DNA from: CAZWCE01 sp964632505
GTDB lineage: Bacteria > Planctomycetota > Planctomycetia > Pirellulales > Thermoguttaceae
NCBI GenBank assembly: GCA_964632505.1
Contig: CAZWCE010000005.1
Coordinates: forward strand, 240,574-304,573
DNA: 64,000 nucleotides
Direction of reading: 5' to 3'
A program made the translations under genes and the position numbers. Position 1 is the first letter of the stretch; every line of letters begins with the position of its first letter. This document shows, piece after piece, positions 1 to 8,546 of this stretch. The notes under the pieces are model-generated. The model was not told the origin of the DNA and made no database searches. It saw nothing but the letters and a program-made list of their open reading frames with translations.

Positions 1-1
1 C

Positions 2-538
2 GATGCGATGCTCATGACGGCGGCGACGATCGGTATTGCGCTGCCGAATTTTATCATTGCGGGAATCATGATCATCCTGTTCGTCTTCACGATTCCGCTT
101 TTCCCGGCGGCCGGGTGGGGGAGTCTCTCGCACCTGCTGCTCCCGGCGTTTTGCCTGGGGGCTCCTTACGCCGCCTATATCGCCCGACTGACCCGGACCG
201 GGATGCTCGACGTCCTCGGGCAGGACTATATCCGCACGGCTCAGTCCAAGGGCCTTCCCGGATACGTGATCATCATGCGGCATGCCCTCAAGGGAGCGTT
301 GTTGCCGGTGGTTTCGTTTCTCGGTCCGGCGATCGCAGGCATTCTCACCGGCTCCTTGGTCGTGGAGAAGATCTTCAATATTCCGGGGCTCGGCTCGCAT
401 TTCGTCGAGGCGGCCCTCCAGAATGATTATACCCTCTCGCTCGGATTGGTCATGCTCTACACGACCCTTTTGTATTCAATGAACCTGATCGTCGACGTTT
501 CCTACGCCCTGATCGATCCCCGGGTGCGCCTGAAATGA
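2..538 (+). CDS. Peptide/nickel-type ABC transporter permease (DppB/OppB family), 5' end outside window
   Basis: C-terminal part of an inner-membrane permease; the frame is already open at the window edge, so the true start lies to the left. The visible part holds several hydrophobic helices and the EAA-loop region (about VLGQDYIRTAQSKGLP, then a helix), the segment that docks on the ATPase subunits. It is followed 45 bases later by a DppC-type permease and then by two ATPases, the usual Dpp/Opp operon order. No substrate-binding protein is in the window; it could lie upstream. The family imports oligopeptides, nickel or related solutes; substrate cannot be told from sequence. Confidence 0.9.
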   Translation, partial: DAMLMTAATIGIALPNFIIAGIMIILFVFTIPLFPAAGWGSLSHLLLPAFCLGAPYAAYIARLTRTGMLDVLGQDYIRTAQSKGLPGYVIIMRHALKGALLPVVSFLGPAIAGILTGSLVVEKIFNIPGLGSHFVEAALQNDYTLSLGLVMLYTTLLYSMNLIVDVSYALIDPRVRLK

Positions 539-583
539 ATTTCGTTTTTCTCCTGCCCATTCTCCTTCGACAATGATGATGCC

Positions 584-1711
584 ATGAACGACCCGAAGAA
601 AGAGCCGCCACGAACGGAGGACCCGAGGGCGAAGTATGCTTCGATTCTCGAGGATGCCCAACGTCTGAAAGGGGTATCGTTGGGGAAGGATGCCTGGCGT
701 CGTCTGCGGCGCAACCGCGTGGCCATGTTCTCGCTCTGGACGCTCGTGACGGCCTATCTCTTCGCCATTTTTACCCCCCTTTTGCCGCTACAGCCCCCGC
801 AGCGGATTCTGACCGACCGCCAGTTCCAACCTCCCACGTTCCAGGCGGCGCCGCGTTTCTTCGAGGATCAGAAGACCGGGGCGATGAAGGAGAAGGCCGA
901 GGTGTTGGAAAACGGCTACGGCAAGCTCGACCCGTTCAGCCGCAGGCTCCTGTTCGGCCGCGTAGGTCTTTTCGGCGATTGGTCGATTCCATCGATCTTC
1001 GGTACCGACGGTCTCGGCCGCGACATGCTCTCCCGCATCTTCTGGGGAGGACGCATCTCGTTGGCGGTCGGGCTGATCGCCACGCTGGTTTCGCTCGTCA
1101 TCGGCGTGACTTACGGATCGGTCGCCGGGTACCTGGGAGGGTCGGTCGACAATCTCATGATGCGCTTCGTCGATGTGCTCTACAGCGTGCCGTTCATCTA
1201 CGTGGTCATTTTTTTGGTCACGATCGTCAGTGCCGACGGAGTCCGGCAACAGCTCGAGAGTGTCGGCATCAACAAGATGATGGTCTTTTTTCTGATGGTC
1301 GGGGCGATCTTCTGGCTGACGATGTCTCGTGTGGTTCGCGGACAGGTACTTTCGCTCAAGAACGAGCAGTTCGTGGAGGCGGCGCGGACGGTCGGGGCCT
1401 CGAAGGCGTCGATCATCTTTCGGCATTTGGTGCCGAATCTGCTGTCGGTGGTGATCGTGTATCTGACCCTGACGATTCCCCGGGTCATCCTGTTCGAGGC
1501 GTTTCTCTCCTTCCTGGGACTCGGAGTCGAACCGCCGAATGTTTCCTGGGGCATCCTCGCCAGCGACGGCATCCTCGCCATCACGCCGATCCGCATCTAT
1601 TGGTGGGTCTTCACGTTTCCGGCCCTCATCTTCGCGGTGACCCTGTTCGCCCTCAATTTCCTCGGCGACGGTCTCCGCGACGCCCTCGATCCGAGAATGA
1701 AAAATCAATGA
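584..1711 (+). CDS. Peptide/nickel-type ABC transporter permease (DppC/OppC family)
   Basis: 375-residue inner-membrane permease, partner of the preceding gene. A cytoplasmic N-terminus of about 45 residues leads to TM1 (around residues 45-65), then an unusually long stretch of about 90 residues before the permease core. The EAA loop (EQFVEAARTVGASKASIIFRH) is near residue 265 and the C-terminal LNFLGDGLRDALDPR ending is typical of the family. The long loop after TM1, rich in charged residues and probably periplasmic, is larger than in E. coli DppC and could contact a binding protein. Start is the first ATG; there is no strong ribosome binding site. Confidence 0.92.
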   Translation: MNDPKKEPPRTEDPRAKYASILEDAQRLKGVSLGKDAWRRLRRNRVAMFSLWTLVTAYLFAIFTPLLPLQPPQRILTDRQFQPPTFQAAPRFFEDQKTGAMKEKAEVLENGYGKLDPFSRRLLFGRVGLFGDWSIPSIFGTDGLGRDMLSRIFWGGRISLAVGLIATLVSLVIGVTYGSVAGYLGGSVDNLMMRFVDVLYSVPFIYVVIFLVTIVSADGVRQQLESVGINKMMVFFLMVGAIFWLTMSRVVRGQVLSLKNEQFVEAARTVGASKASIIFRHLVPNLLSVVIVYLTLTIPRVILFEAFLSFLGLGVEPPNVSWGILASDGILAITPIRIYWWVFTFPALIFAVTLFALNFLGDGLRDALDPRMKNQ

Positions 1712-1753
1712 CTCCCATCGAACCTTTGAATGATTCACGGGAATGAAAGCCTC

Positions 1754-2791
1754 ATGCCTCAAGCCTTGTTGGAAGTCGAAAACCTGAAGGTGGAATTCAA
1801 GACCGACGACGGGACGGTCCGCGCGGTCGAGGGGGTTTCGTTCGAAGTGGCGCCGGGTGAAACGCTTGGGCTGGTCGGCGAGTCGGGGAGCGGCAAGTCG
1901 GTGACGAATCTCGCACTGATGGGGCTCGTTCCCAGTCCGCCCGGCCGCGTCGTTTCCGGCGAGGCGCGTTTCCATGGGAAAGATCTGCTGAAGATGTCGC
2001 GCCGAGAAATCGCCCGAATACGAGGGCAGCAGATCGCCATGATCTTCCAGGATCCCATGACCTCGCTCAATCCTTTTTTGACCATCGAACGGCAGATGAC
2101 CGAATTGACGCAACGGCATCTGAAGCTCAATCGTCCCGAGGCCCGGCGGCACGCCCTGGAAATGCTCGACCGGGTCGGCATTCCCTCGCCCGAAAGCCGA
2201 TTGGACGACTACCCCCACGAGCTTTCCGGCGGGATGCGGCAACGGGTGATGATCGCGATGGCCCTGTCCTGCAAGCCGTCGCTCTTGATCGCCGACGAGC
2301 CGACCACGGCGCTGGATGTGACGATCCAGTCGCAGATTCTCGAATTGATCGACCAATTGCAGAAAGAAGAGGGAACCTCGGTCATTCTCATCACGCACGA
2401 TCTCGGCGTGGTGGCCGGCATGTGCCCTCGCGTGGCGGTCATGTACGCCGGAAGGATCGTCGAGGAGGCGGGCGTCGACGATCTCTTCTACCGGCCGCGG
2501 CATCCCTATACCCGGGGACTTCTGGACTCGATTCCCCGTCTCGACCGGAATCCGGAAGAAATGCTGCGTCCCATCACGGGACAACCTCCCGATTTGATCC
2601 ATCTTCCGCGTGGATGCGCCTTCCGCCCGCGATGCCCCAACGCGGTCGAGGTCTGCCGTATGGCGCGACCGCCACTGGAGCGGGAAGGGGAGCATCGTCG
2701 CGTGGCCTGCTATCACCGCTGTGCGCTGCCCGAGGACGCGACCGCCGGCATGAACGCCGAGAAGAAACCGGAGAAAGGAGAGGAGGCATGA
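1754..2791 (+). CDS. Oligopeptide/dipeptide ABC transporter ATP-binding protein (DppD/OppD type)
   Basis: Cytoplasmic ATPase subunit of the importer. Walker A is GESGSGKSV, the signature is LSGGMRQRV, Walker B is LLIADEPTTALD and the H-loop is ITHDLGVVAG. The C-terminus has the family's Cys cluster (CAFRPRCPNAVEVC), which in OppD/DppD proteins binds an iron-sulfur cluster. I chose ATG 1754 (MPQALLEVENLKV) over ATG 1730 because it places the first beta strand at the normal distance from the start. The stop overlaps the next gene's ATG (ATGA), indicating translational coupling. Confidence 0.93.
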   Translation: MPQALLEVENLKVEFKTDDGTVRAVEGVSFEVAPGETLGLVGESGSGKSVTNLALMGLVPSPPGRVVSGEARFHGKDLLKMSRREIARIRGQQIAMIFQDPMTSLNPFLTIERQMTELTQRHLKLNRPEARRHALEMLDRVGIPSPESRLDDYPHELSGGMRQRVMIAMALSCKPSLLIADEPTTALDVTIQSQILELIDQLQKEEGTSVILITHDLGVVAGMCPRVAVMYAGRIVEEAGVDDLFYRPRHPYTRGLLDSIPRLDRNPEEMLRPITGQPPDLIHLPRGCAFRPRCPNAVEVCRMARPPLEREGEHRRVACYHRCALPEDATAGMNAEKKPEKGEEA

Positions 2792-3765
2792 GCGCCGATC
2801 CGTTATTGCAGGTGACCGGACTGAAGGTGCACTTCCAGTTGCGTCGGCAAGGTTGGCTCGGCGGGACCCGGAAGACTCTCCGCGCCGTCGACGGCCTCGA
2901 CTTTTCCGTCGCCCCCGGCGAGACGTTCGGTCTGGTCGGCGAATCGGGCTGCGGCAAGTCGACCACCGCCCGGGCCGTGTTGCGGCTCATTTCCGCCACC
3001 GAGGGATTCATCGCTTGGAAGGGAAAACGGATCGACCAGCTCAGCGAACGTGCGATGCTCCCCTATCGGCGGCAGTTGCAGATGATTTTCCAGGATCCCT
3101 TCGCTTCGCTCAATCCGCGGATGACCGTCGGAGCGATCATCTCCGAGCCGATGCGGGTCTTCGGCGAGCCGAACCGAGAAGACCGCAAGTTGGAGGTGAT
3201 GCACCTGATGGAGCGGGTGGGGCTGAATCCCCGTTTTTTGAACCGCTATCCTCACGAATTCTCCGGGGGACAACGCCAGCGGATCGGCATCGCGCGGGCT
3301 CTGGCGCTCTCGCCGGAGTTGATCTTCTGCGATGAACCGGTCTCGGCGCTCGACGTCTCGATTCAAGCCCAGGTGATCAATCTCTTGCGGAAATTGAAAG
3401 AGGAACTTTCCCTGTCCTATGTGTTCATCGCGCACGATCTTTCGGTGGTGCGGCACATTTCGGAGCGGATCGGAGTGATGTATCTCGGGCGGCTGGTCGA
3501 GGTCGCCCCGTCGGAGGAGCTGTATCGCCGGGCGCGGCACCCCTACACCCGGGCGTTGCTCTCGGCGGTGCCGCTGTCCGATCCCCGGGCGGAACGGGAA
3601 AGAAGACGGATTCGACTCGAAGGAGAAGTGCCGTCTCCCGATCGCGTTTATCCCGGTTGTCCGCTGGCCGATCGCTGCCCCAGGGCCCGGGGGAAATGCC
3701 GCGAGACGCCGCCGAAGCTCACCGGCGACGAACATTCCGTCTCCTGTTTCTTCCCGTACGAATAA
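2788..3765 (+). CDS. Oligopeptide/dipeptide ABC transporter ATP-binding protein (DppF/OppF type)
   Basis: Second ATPase of the importer. Walker A GESGCGKST, signature FSGGQRQRIG, Walker B LIFCDEPVSALD, H-loop IAHDLSVVRH and the C-terminal oligopeptide-transporter Cys motif (CPLADRCPRARGKC). The start is the ATG overlapping the previous stop, with AGGAGG just upstream (2781-2786); the longer open frame starting at 2422 is only antisense-like overlap with the upstream ATPase. Last gene of the operon, converging on fabF. Confidence 0.94.
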   Translation: MSADPLLQVTGLKVHFQLRRQGWLGGTRKTLRAVDGLDFSVAPGETFGLVGESGCGKSTTARAVLRLISATEGFIAWKGKRIDQLSERAMLPYRRQLQMIFQDPFASLNPRMTVGAIISEPMRVFGEPNREDRKLEVMHLMERVGLNPRFLNRYPHEFSGGQRQRIGIARALALSPELIFCDEPVSALDVSIQAQVINLLRKLKEELSLSYVFIAHDLSVVRHISERIGVMYLGRLVEVAPSEELYRRARHPYTRALLSAVPLSDPRAERERRRIRLEGEVPSPDRVYPGCPLADRCPRARGKCRETPPKLTGDEHSVSCFFPYE

Positions 3766-3798
3766 AAAAAACGGAGCTGCCGAGGACGGCCGCTCCGT
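3763..3798 (-). terminator. Rho-independent terminator of the fabF operon
   Basis: On the minus strand a GC-rich hairpin (arms ACGGAGC at 3771-3777 and GCTCCGT at 3792-3798, with an inner GCCG/CGGC stem and AGGA loop) is followed by a run of eight U (A-run at 3763-3770 on the plus strand). It sits 30 bases past the fabF stop and between two converging operons, so it may also stop readthrough from the transporter operon, though that side has no U-tract. Confidence 0.85.
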
Positions 3799-3828
3799 GA
3801 AAGGATGTCTTGCTGGTTGCCCGAGGGA

Positions 3829-5115
3829 TCAAGCGGCGAATTTCTTCGCAATGAGGCTCACGTTCTGGCCTCCGAAGCCGAAGCTGTTGCTCAGGGTGAT
3901 CTCGCATGTCGTTTCGCGGGGACCGTCGGTGATGTAGTCGAGATCACAGTCCGGATCGCGGGTCTCCAGGTTGGTCGTGGGCGGGAGCACGCCTTCTTGC
4001 ATGGCGAGGAGACAGTAGATCATCTCGCTCGCCCCGGCGGCGGCGATCAAGTGGCCGGTCATGCTTTTGGTGCTGGAGACGGGAATCTTGTAGGCCTTTT
4101 CCCCGAACACTTCCTTGATGGCCAACGTTTCCACGCGATCGTTCACCGAGGTGCTCGTTCCGTGGGCGTTGATGTAATCGATCTGATCGTGGTTGATCCG
4201 GGCGTCTTCCATCGCCATCTTGATGCAACTGATCGCGCCGCGTCCTTCGGGATGGGTGTCGGTGATGCGGTAGGCGTCGGCCGTGGAGCCGTAACCGATG
4301 ATTTCGGCGTAGATGTCGGCACCCCGTTTCTCGGCGTGCTCGAGTTCTTCGAGCACGAGCATCGCGGCTCCCTCGCCGAGCACGAATCCGTCGCGATTCA
4401 AGTCGAACGGCCGGGAAGCGGCCTTTGGATCGTCGTTGCGTGTGCTCAGGGCGGTGAGCAGATTGAATCCGGTCAGGCCGAAGGGGTGGATCATCGAATG
4501 AGCTCCGCCGGAGAGCATGAGTTCGGCCTCGCCCCGACGGATGATCTCGGTGGCCTCGCCGATCGCCTGGCTGCTGGCGGCGCAGGCGGTCAGGCAGTTG
4601 ACGTTCGGCCCCCGAGCGTTGAACAGGCTGGCCAGATGGGCCGCCGGCATGTTCGGTTCCTGCTCCAATTCACGGATCGGATGAAGGATCTCCAATCCTT
4701 TCTCAACGAATCGGCCGGTGTCGAACTGATCATCTTCGCCGAGCCCCGCCAGGACCATTTGCACAAACAATTCGAAGTCCTGGCGTCCTTCGCCGGCGCC
4801 GGTGTAGATGCCGAAACGGGTCGGATCGAAAAGCCCTTCTTCGAGACCGGCGTCCCGGAACGCTTTTTTCCCCGCGCCGACGGCGAATTTGGTGTGCCGG
4901 TCCTGGAGTTGCCACTTCTCGGGATCCTCGTCCACGTCGGTAAGATCCCAATCGCGGACTTCCGCGGCGAAATTCGTCGGGAAGTTTTTTGCATCGAACA
5001 GGGTGATGTAATCGACGCCCGACTCTCCGGCAAGCAAACGTTGCCAGACGGTGGAAACATCGCTTCCCAACGGCGTGACGAGTCCTATTCCGGTGACGAC
5101 AACACGGCGTTTCAT
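3829..5115 (-). CDS. fabF: Beta-ketoacyl-ACP synthase II
   Basis: 428-residue thiolase-fold condensing enzyme that extends acyl-ACP with malonyl-ACP. The catalytic triad is visible: Cys178 in CLTACAASSQ, His318 in INAHGTSTSVND and His355 in SMTGHLIAAAG, plus the GFGGQN C-terminal loop. Start chosen at MKRRVVVTG (5115), the normal FabF N-terminus; the frame stays open upstream to 5202 without family similarity. Last gene of the operon fabZ-fabG-acp-dehydratase-fabF and followed by a strong terminator. Which chain-length or special acyl product it serves is not visible; housekeeping FAS or a dedicated lipid are both possible. Confidence 0.93.
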   Translation of the reverse strand: MKRRVVVTGIGLVTPLGSDVSTVWQRLLAGESGVDYITLFDAKNFPTNFAAEVRDWDLTDVDEDPEKWQLQDRHTKFAVGAGKKAFRDAGLEEGLFDPTRFGIYTGAGEGRQDFELFVQMVLAGLGEDDQFDTGRFVEKGLEILHPIRELEQEPNMPAAHLASLFNARGPNVNCLTACAASSQAIGEATEIIRRGEAELMLSGGAHSMIHPFGLTGFNLLTALSTRNDDPKAASRPFDLNRDGFVLGEGAAMLVLEELEHAEKRGADIYAEIIGYGSTADAYRITDTHPEGRGAISCIKMAMEDARINHDQIDYINAHGTSTSVNDRVETLAIKEVFGEKAYKIPVSSTKSMTGHLIAAAGASEMIYCLLAMQEGVLPPTTNLETRDPDCDLDYITDGPRETTCEITLSNSFGFGGQNVSLIAKKFAA

Positions 5116-5202
5116 GGAAATTTCATCCTTCCAACCAGGGAATAGACAGTCTGAAAAAAACGGGTGGTCTTCCAAGGAAAACGATGGTCGTTTTTTCGGC
5201 AC

Positions 5203-5706
5203 TCAGACTTCGGGATCGCGAAGAGGAGAGCCGTCGGCGTTCCTTCCGACCTCGAACGCCCGGAAATTCCGCATCATGTCGATCAGGTCGCCTTCCTCGA
5301 AGAGCTGCTTCTCGGAGAACCCCTCGGTGAGATAGGCGAACACGAGTTGGCCCTCGGCCATGAGTTCGCCGTCCTTATGGACCTTGGCGGAAACCATGGC
5401 GCCGGTCTCTCGGATATCGTCGGCCACGGTGGTATAGGTCAACACGTCGCCGGGCAAGGCTTCGGTGATGTGGAACCGCATGCGGGGGACTTTGGCCAGA
5501 ACGACTTTTTCCTGATATTGGTTCTTCTCGCACACCAACAATCCGCCGGTCTGCGCCACTCCTTCGATGATCAACGAGGCCGGCATGATCGGATGATACT
5601 GGAAATGGTCGTGCAGGTGGTCCTCGGCGAGGGTGATCGCCTTGATGGCCGTGGCTCGCTTGCCGCTTTCGAATTCCGTAAATCGATCGATCCAATACCA
5701 GTGCAT
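5203..5706 (-). CDS. FabZ/FabA-like 3-hydroxyacyl-ACP dehydratase
   Basis: 167-residue single hot-dog fold protein. The active-site helix carries the expected His (LHDHFQYHP) and acidic residue (SLIIEGVAQTGG), but the usual HFPxHPVMPGVL text is changed to HFQYHPIMPASL, so this is a divergent member. It would dehydrate 3-hydroxyacyl-ACP to trans-2-enoyl-ACP. A second, more canonical FabZ opens the same operon; having two dehydratases beside one ACP suggests different chain lengths or a specialised acyl chain. A C-terminal tail of about 25 residues beyond the fold is rich in Asp/Arg. 87 bases separate it from fabF. Confidence 0.85.
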   Translation of the reverse strand: MHWYWIDRFTEFESGKRATAIKAITLAEDHLHDHFQYHPIMPASLIIEGVAQTGGLLVCEKNQYQEKVVLAKVPRMRFHITEALPGDVLTYTTVADDIRETGAMVSAKVHKDGELMAEGQLVFAYLTEGFSEKQLFEEGDLIDMMRNFRAFEVGRNADGSPLRDPEV

Positions 5707-5803
5707 CGCCCGTGATCTTTCTTCAATGGCTGACTCCGAGCCCTCGATCGGCCCTCGATCGTGTCCCGACGACGGTTCGACCGATCTCGATCCCCACGTT
5801 CCA

Positions 5804-6193
5804 TTAAGCGGCTTCGAGTTTCATTTCCACGAAGCGGCACATGTCGTTGACGGTGAGTATTTTCGGGAAATTCTGCACGACGGGATTCTCCTCGAAATCA
5901 CCCAAGTCGGCGAACGGCATGCGTTTGCGAAGTTCCTCGAGGCCGGCGTCGGTCAGTTTTCCATCTTGCACGTACTCGGAACTGGACAGCAGATCTTCCG
6001 GGAACAATTCTCCGCGGGGGATGCTGATGTCGAACTCCTTTTCCAGGCGGAAGACGATATCGAGAAAGTCGATCGATTCGGCACCGAGATCGTCGATCAG
6101 CGTCGCTTCCGGCGTCACTTCGTCGTCGTCGACCGCCAAGGCCTCGACGAGGGCTTCCTGAACTCCACTGAAAATTTCTTCCTTACTGGGCAT
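5804..6193 (-). CDS. Acyl carrier protein, long form
   Basis: 129-residue acyl carrier protein. Ser40 in DLGAESIDFLDIVF is the 4'-phosphopantetheine attachment site, here with GAES in place of the common G(A/L)DS. Typical bacterial ACPs have about 78 residues; this one has roughly 45 extra residues (about 62-108, LSSSEYVQDGKL to VVQNFP) between the helix II region and the last helix (LTVNDMCRFVEMKL). Start ATG 6193 (MPSKEEIF) fits the family; an open frame continues upstream without similarity. It sits between fabG and a FabZ-like dehydratase and is probably their substrate carrier. Confidence 0.88.
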   Translation of the reverse strand: MPSKEEIFSGVQEALVEALAVDDDEVTPEATLIDDLGAESIDFLDIVFRLEKEFDISIPRGELFPEDLLSSSEYVQDGKLTDAGLEELRKRMPFADLGDFEENPVVQNFPKILTVNDMCRFVEMKLEAA

Positions 6194-6383
6194 CGTTTCT
6201 TTTCCTCCAGTTCCAAAAAGAATGAATATCGAGCTCGGCTGCCGTGACGTTCGGATCATTGCTTTCCACAGCGGCGGCACGATGGGACGGCTTGTAAATC
6301 AGGCTTCCGGCCTTCTTAGCTCCGGGCTCGGCGATCGTCTCGACCGCGACCCGGGAATGGATCAAATCGTTTGGTGGGGCCGA

Positions 6384-7145
6384 TCAATAGCTTCCCAGGC
6401 AGATGCCCCCGTCGACCACCAATACTTGGCCGGTCATGTAGGCGGCGTCGTCGCCGGCCAGGAACGTTACCACCCGGGCGATCTCCTCCGGTTGGCCGAT
6501 CCGCTTCATGGGGATCGCCTTTTTGATCACGTCGCCCGCCATCGAGCGGACCGCTTCGCTCATATCGGTTTCGATCATGCCGGGAGCGACGGCGTTCACG
6601 CGCACCTTGCGACCGGCCAGCTCTTTCGCCAGTGCCCGGGTGAAGGCGTTGATGCCGCCCTTGCTGGCCGCGTAGTTGACTTGTCCCCGGGAAGGGACCA
6701 GCGAGGCGGTGCTCGAGAGGTTCACGATGCTACCGGATCGCTTGTACATCATCTGTTGCGAAGCCGCCCGGCAGTAGTTGAACGTGCCGGTGAGATTCGT
6801 TTGGACCACATCGGACCACTGCTCGTCGGTCATCGCGCCGGCGAGCCCGTCCTTGATGATTCCCGCGGAGTTGACCAGAATATCGAGTTTTTCCTTTTCC
6901 TTGAGGACCTGCTCGACGATCTGGTTGGCTCGATCCCCGTCGCGGACGTCGGCCTGTTCCGCGTGAACGGCATAGCCCTGGCTTTTTGCTTCCTCGACGA
7001 CCGCCTCGGCCGCCTCGGCATTGCTGTGATAAAGGAACCACACCTCGGCCCCCTCGGAGGCAAGACTCAAAACGCATGCCTTCCCGATGCCGCGGCTTCC
7101 TCCGGTGACGATCGCCGACTTTCCTTCCATTCGACCCATGATCAT
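6384..7145 (-). CDS. fabG: 3-oxoacyl-ACP reductase
   Basis: 253-residue short-chain dehydrogenase. NAD(P)-binding TGGSRGIGKA is near residue 15, NSAG near 95, the catalytic Ser and YAASK (Tyr/Lys) near 145-160, and the VAPGMIETDM stretch and GQVLVVDGG end are typical of FabG. It would reduce 3-oxoacyl-ACP in the elongation cycle served by the neighbouring ACP, dehydratases and FabF. The first ATG (7145) is listed; ATG 7139 and 7130 are also possible because no clear ribosome binding site decides. Confidence 0.92.
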   Translation of the reverse strand: MIMGRMEGKSAIVTGGSRGIGKACVLSLASEGAEVWFLYHSNAEAAEAVVEEAKSQGYAVHAEQADVRDGDRANQIVEQVLKEKEKLDILVNSAGIIKDGLAGAMTDEQWSDVVQTNLTGTFNYCRAASQQMMYKRSGSIVNLSSTASLVPSRGQVNYAASKGGINAFTRALAKELAGRKVRVNAVAPGMIETDMSEAVRSMAGDVIKKAIPMKRIGQPEEIARVVTFLAGDDAAYMTGQVLVVDGGICLGSY

Positions 7146-7205
7146 TTCTACCTACTCTATTTCGCGTAAAACAACGCCCGATTCACACCCCATGACGGTG
7201 GATGC

Positions 7206-7679
7206 TCATAAGGGGGGACGCAACAGTTCCAGTTTTTCCTTCAGCGCGGCGATCACCTGACGATCGACGATCGCCTTATTCGGATGGAGATCCGCCAAAT
7301 TGTATCGACGAAGTGTCAACTTCGAGCGCAGCGTGTTTTTCCCTTCCAAGCTGCCGACCGCCTTGAGCGTGGTCTCCGACTCGGTTTGATCGAGAATCGA
7401 AGCGGTGACCATCAACGTTTCCCCCGGCTGCACGAACCGCCCGTATTTCACGTTCCGCGCTTCCTGCAACACGACCATGCTATGCGCGAAATCCTCGCTG
7501 ACCCGAACCAACCAGGCCGAAGCCTGCGTGAGCGCTTCGAGCATGAGGACTCCCGGCATGACCGGAAATTTCGGGAAATGGTCTCCCAGATACTCTTCCG
7601 CCATGGTCAGGCATTTGGTCGCCGTAATCTCTTTCCCGACTTCCAGCGTCTCGATGCGATCGATCAACGAAAAATGCAT
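7206..7679 (-). CDS. fabZ: 3-hydroxyacyl-ACP dehydratase (FabZ)
   Basis: 157-residue hot-dog fold enzyme with the canonical active-site text GDHFPKFPVMPGVLMLEALTQ (His and Glu of the FabZ dyad). Start ATG 7679 (MHFSLIDRIETLE) matches the family; the open frame extends upstream without similarity. It is the first gene of the leftward fatty-acid operon, with a possible promoter about 300 bases upstream. A C-terminal extension (LHPNKAIVDRQVIAALK...) exceeds the common FabZ length of about 145. Confidence 0.9.
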   Translation of the reverse strand: MHFSLIDRIETLEVGKEITATKCLTMAEEYLGDHFPKFPVMPGVLMLEALTQASAWLVRVSEDFAHSMVVLQEARNVKYGRFVQPGETLMVTASILDQTESETTLKAVGSLEGKNTLRSKLTLRRYNLADLHPNKAIVDRQVIAALKEKLELLRPPL

Positions 7680-8546
7680 GAAAACGTATTCCTTCCCATC
7701 ACGGGAACCGATTCGGCAACGACGCGCGTCTGGCCGGGAATCGAACGACCAAACTGCCGATGCCCCATGGGGCCGCCCCCGTCGATCGAGGATCGCCGGG
7801 ATCGGGTCCCTCCAAGAGACGACCCGAAACATTCATCTCCCAGCATAGCAAGGGAGTGTGCCTTTTTTAACGAAAACAGAAACGAAACAGTATAAACAAG
7901 TTCGCTTCCCGGGGCAACCGTCCCGGGGCCCCGAAAAATGGGAACCGCCGCCATTTTAGGAAATGTCCAGGATGCGTAATTATTTTACCTAATCCTCCTA
8001 TTTATTCAACCAGGTCTGCCATGTTGTCTTCGTGGCAACCGCGCGGTCGATGATCGGCTCTCCCGTCTTCCCGCGACTTCGATTTCGCAACAGTCTCCCC
8101 GGAAGCGTCGGCGCGCTATTATTTCGATGGTATCGACTTTTTGAAATGCACCGCCCCCAAAAAAAAGGCAGCTGCGTATTAACTCAGTTATAACGGTTGG
8201 GCAAGAAAGGAGCAATTCCAATCGTCGCGGAGCCGAACCCCCCGTCTTCCGTCGGTCTCGTCGGTCGTTGCGGTGGATTTCCCCGGCAAATCCGTTTCCA
8301 GGGTGGAAAAAGGTTTTCGCGAGATGATTCATCCCTTATAATATTAGGCGTCGCTTTTTAAGTGAACCGAGGGCGGCCCTCGGACGCTCGGTCCTGCGTG
8401 GCCCCATGCGAAAACCCTGGGCTCACGGCGATGCGAACCTAAAAAAATGCAATCGGCAATCGATGGGTATTTCCAGGCCTCGTCCTTCGGCGAGGTGCTC
8501 GTTTCCCCAATCTCCGCGGCAGGTTCGTTCGACGGACCGGAAAGGA
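7680..8546. other. Divergent intergenic region without a supported gene
   Basis: 867 bases between the fatty-acid operon (leftward) and the coiled-coil membrane protein gene (rightward). Short frames here show no protein-like composition. It holds a leftward promoter candidate (7982-8009), a TATAAT-like box at 8337-8342 that could serve the rightward gene, and a CCCGGG/CCCGGG palindromic stem around 7910-7930 of unknown role. Confidence 0.5.
7982..8009 (-). promoter_or_regulatory. Candidate sigma-70-type promoter for the fatty-acid operon
   Basis: On the minus strand TTGAAT, a 16-base spacer, then TAAAAT, in an AT-rich patch about 300 bases before the fabZ start. The leader would be long, so other promoters closer to the gene are possible. 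Confidence 0.35.
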
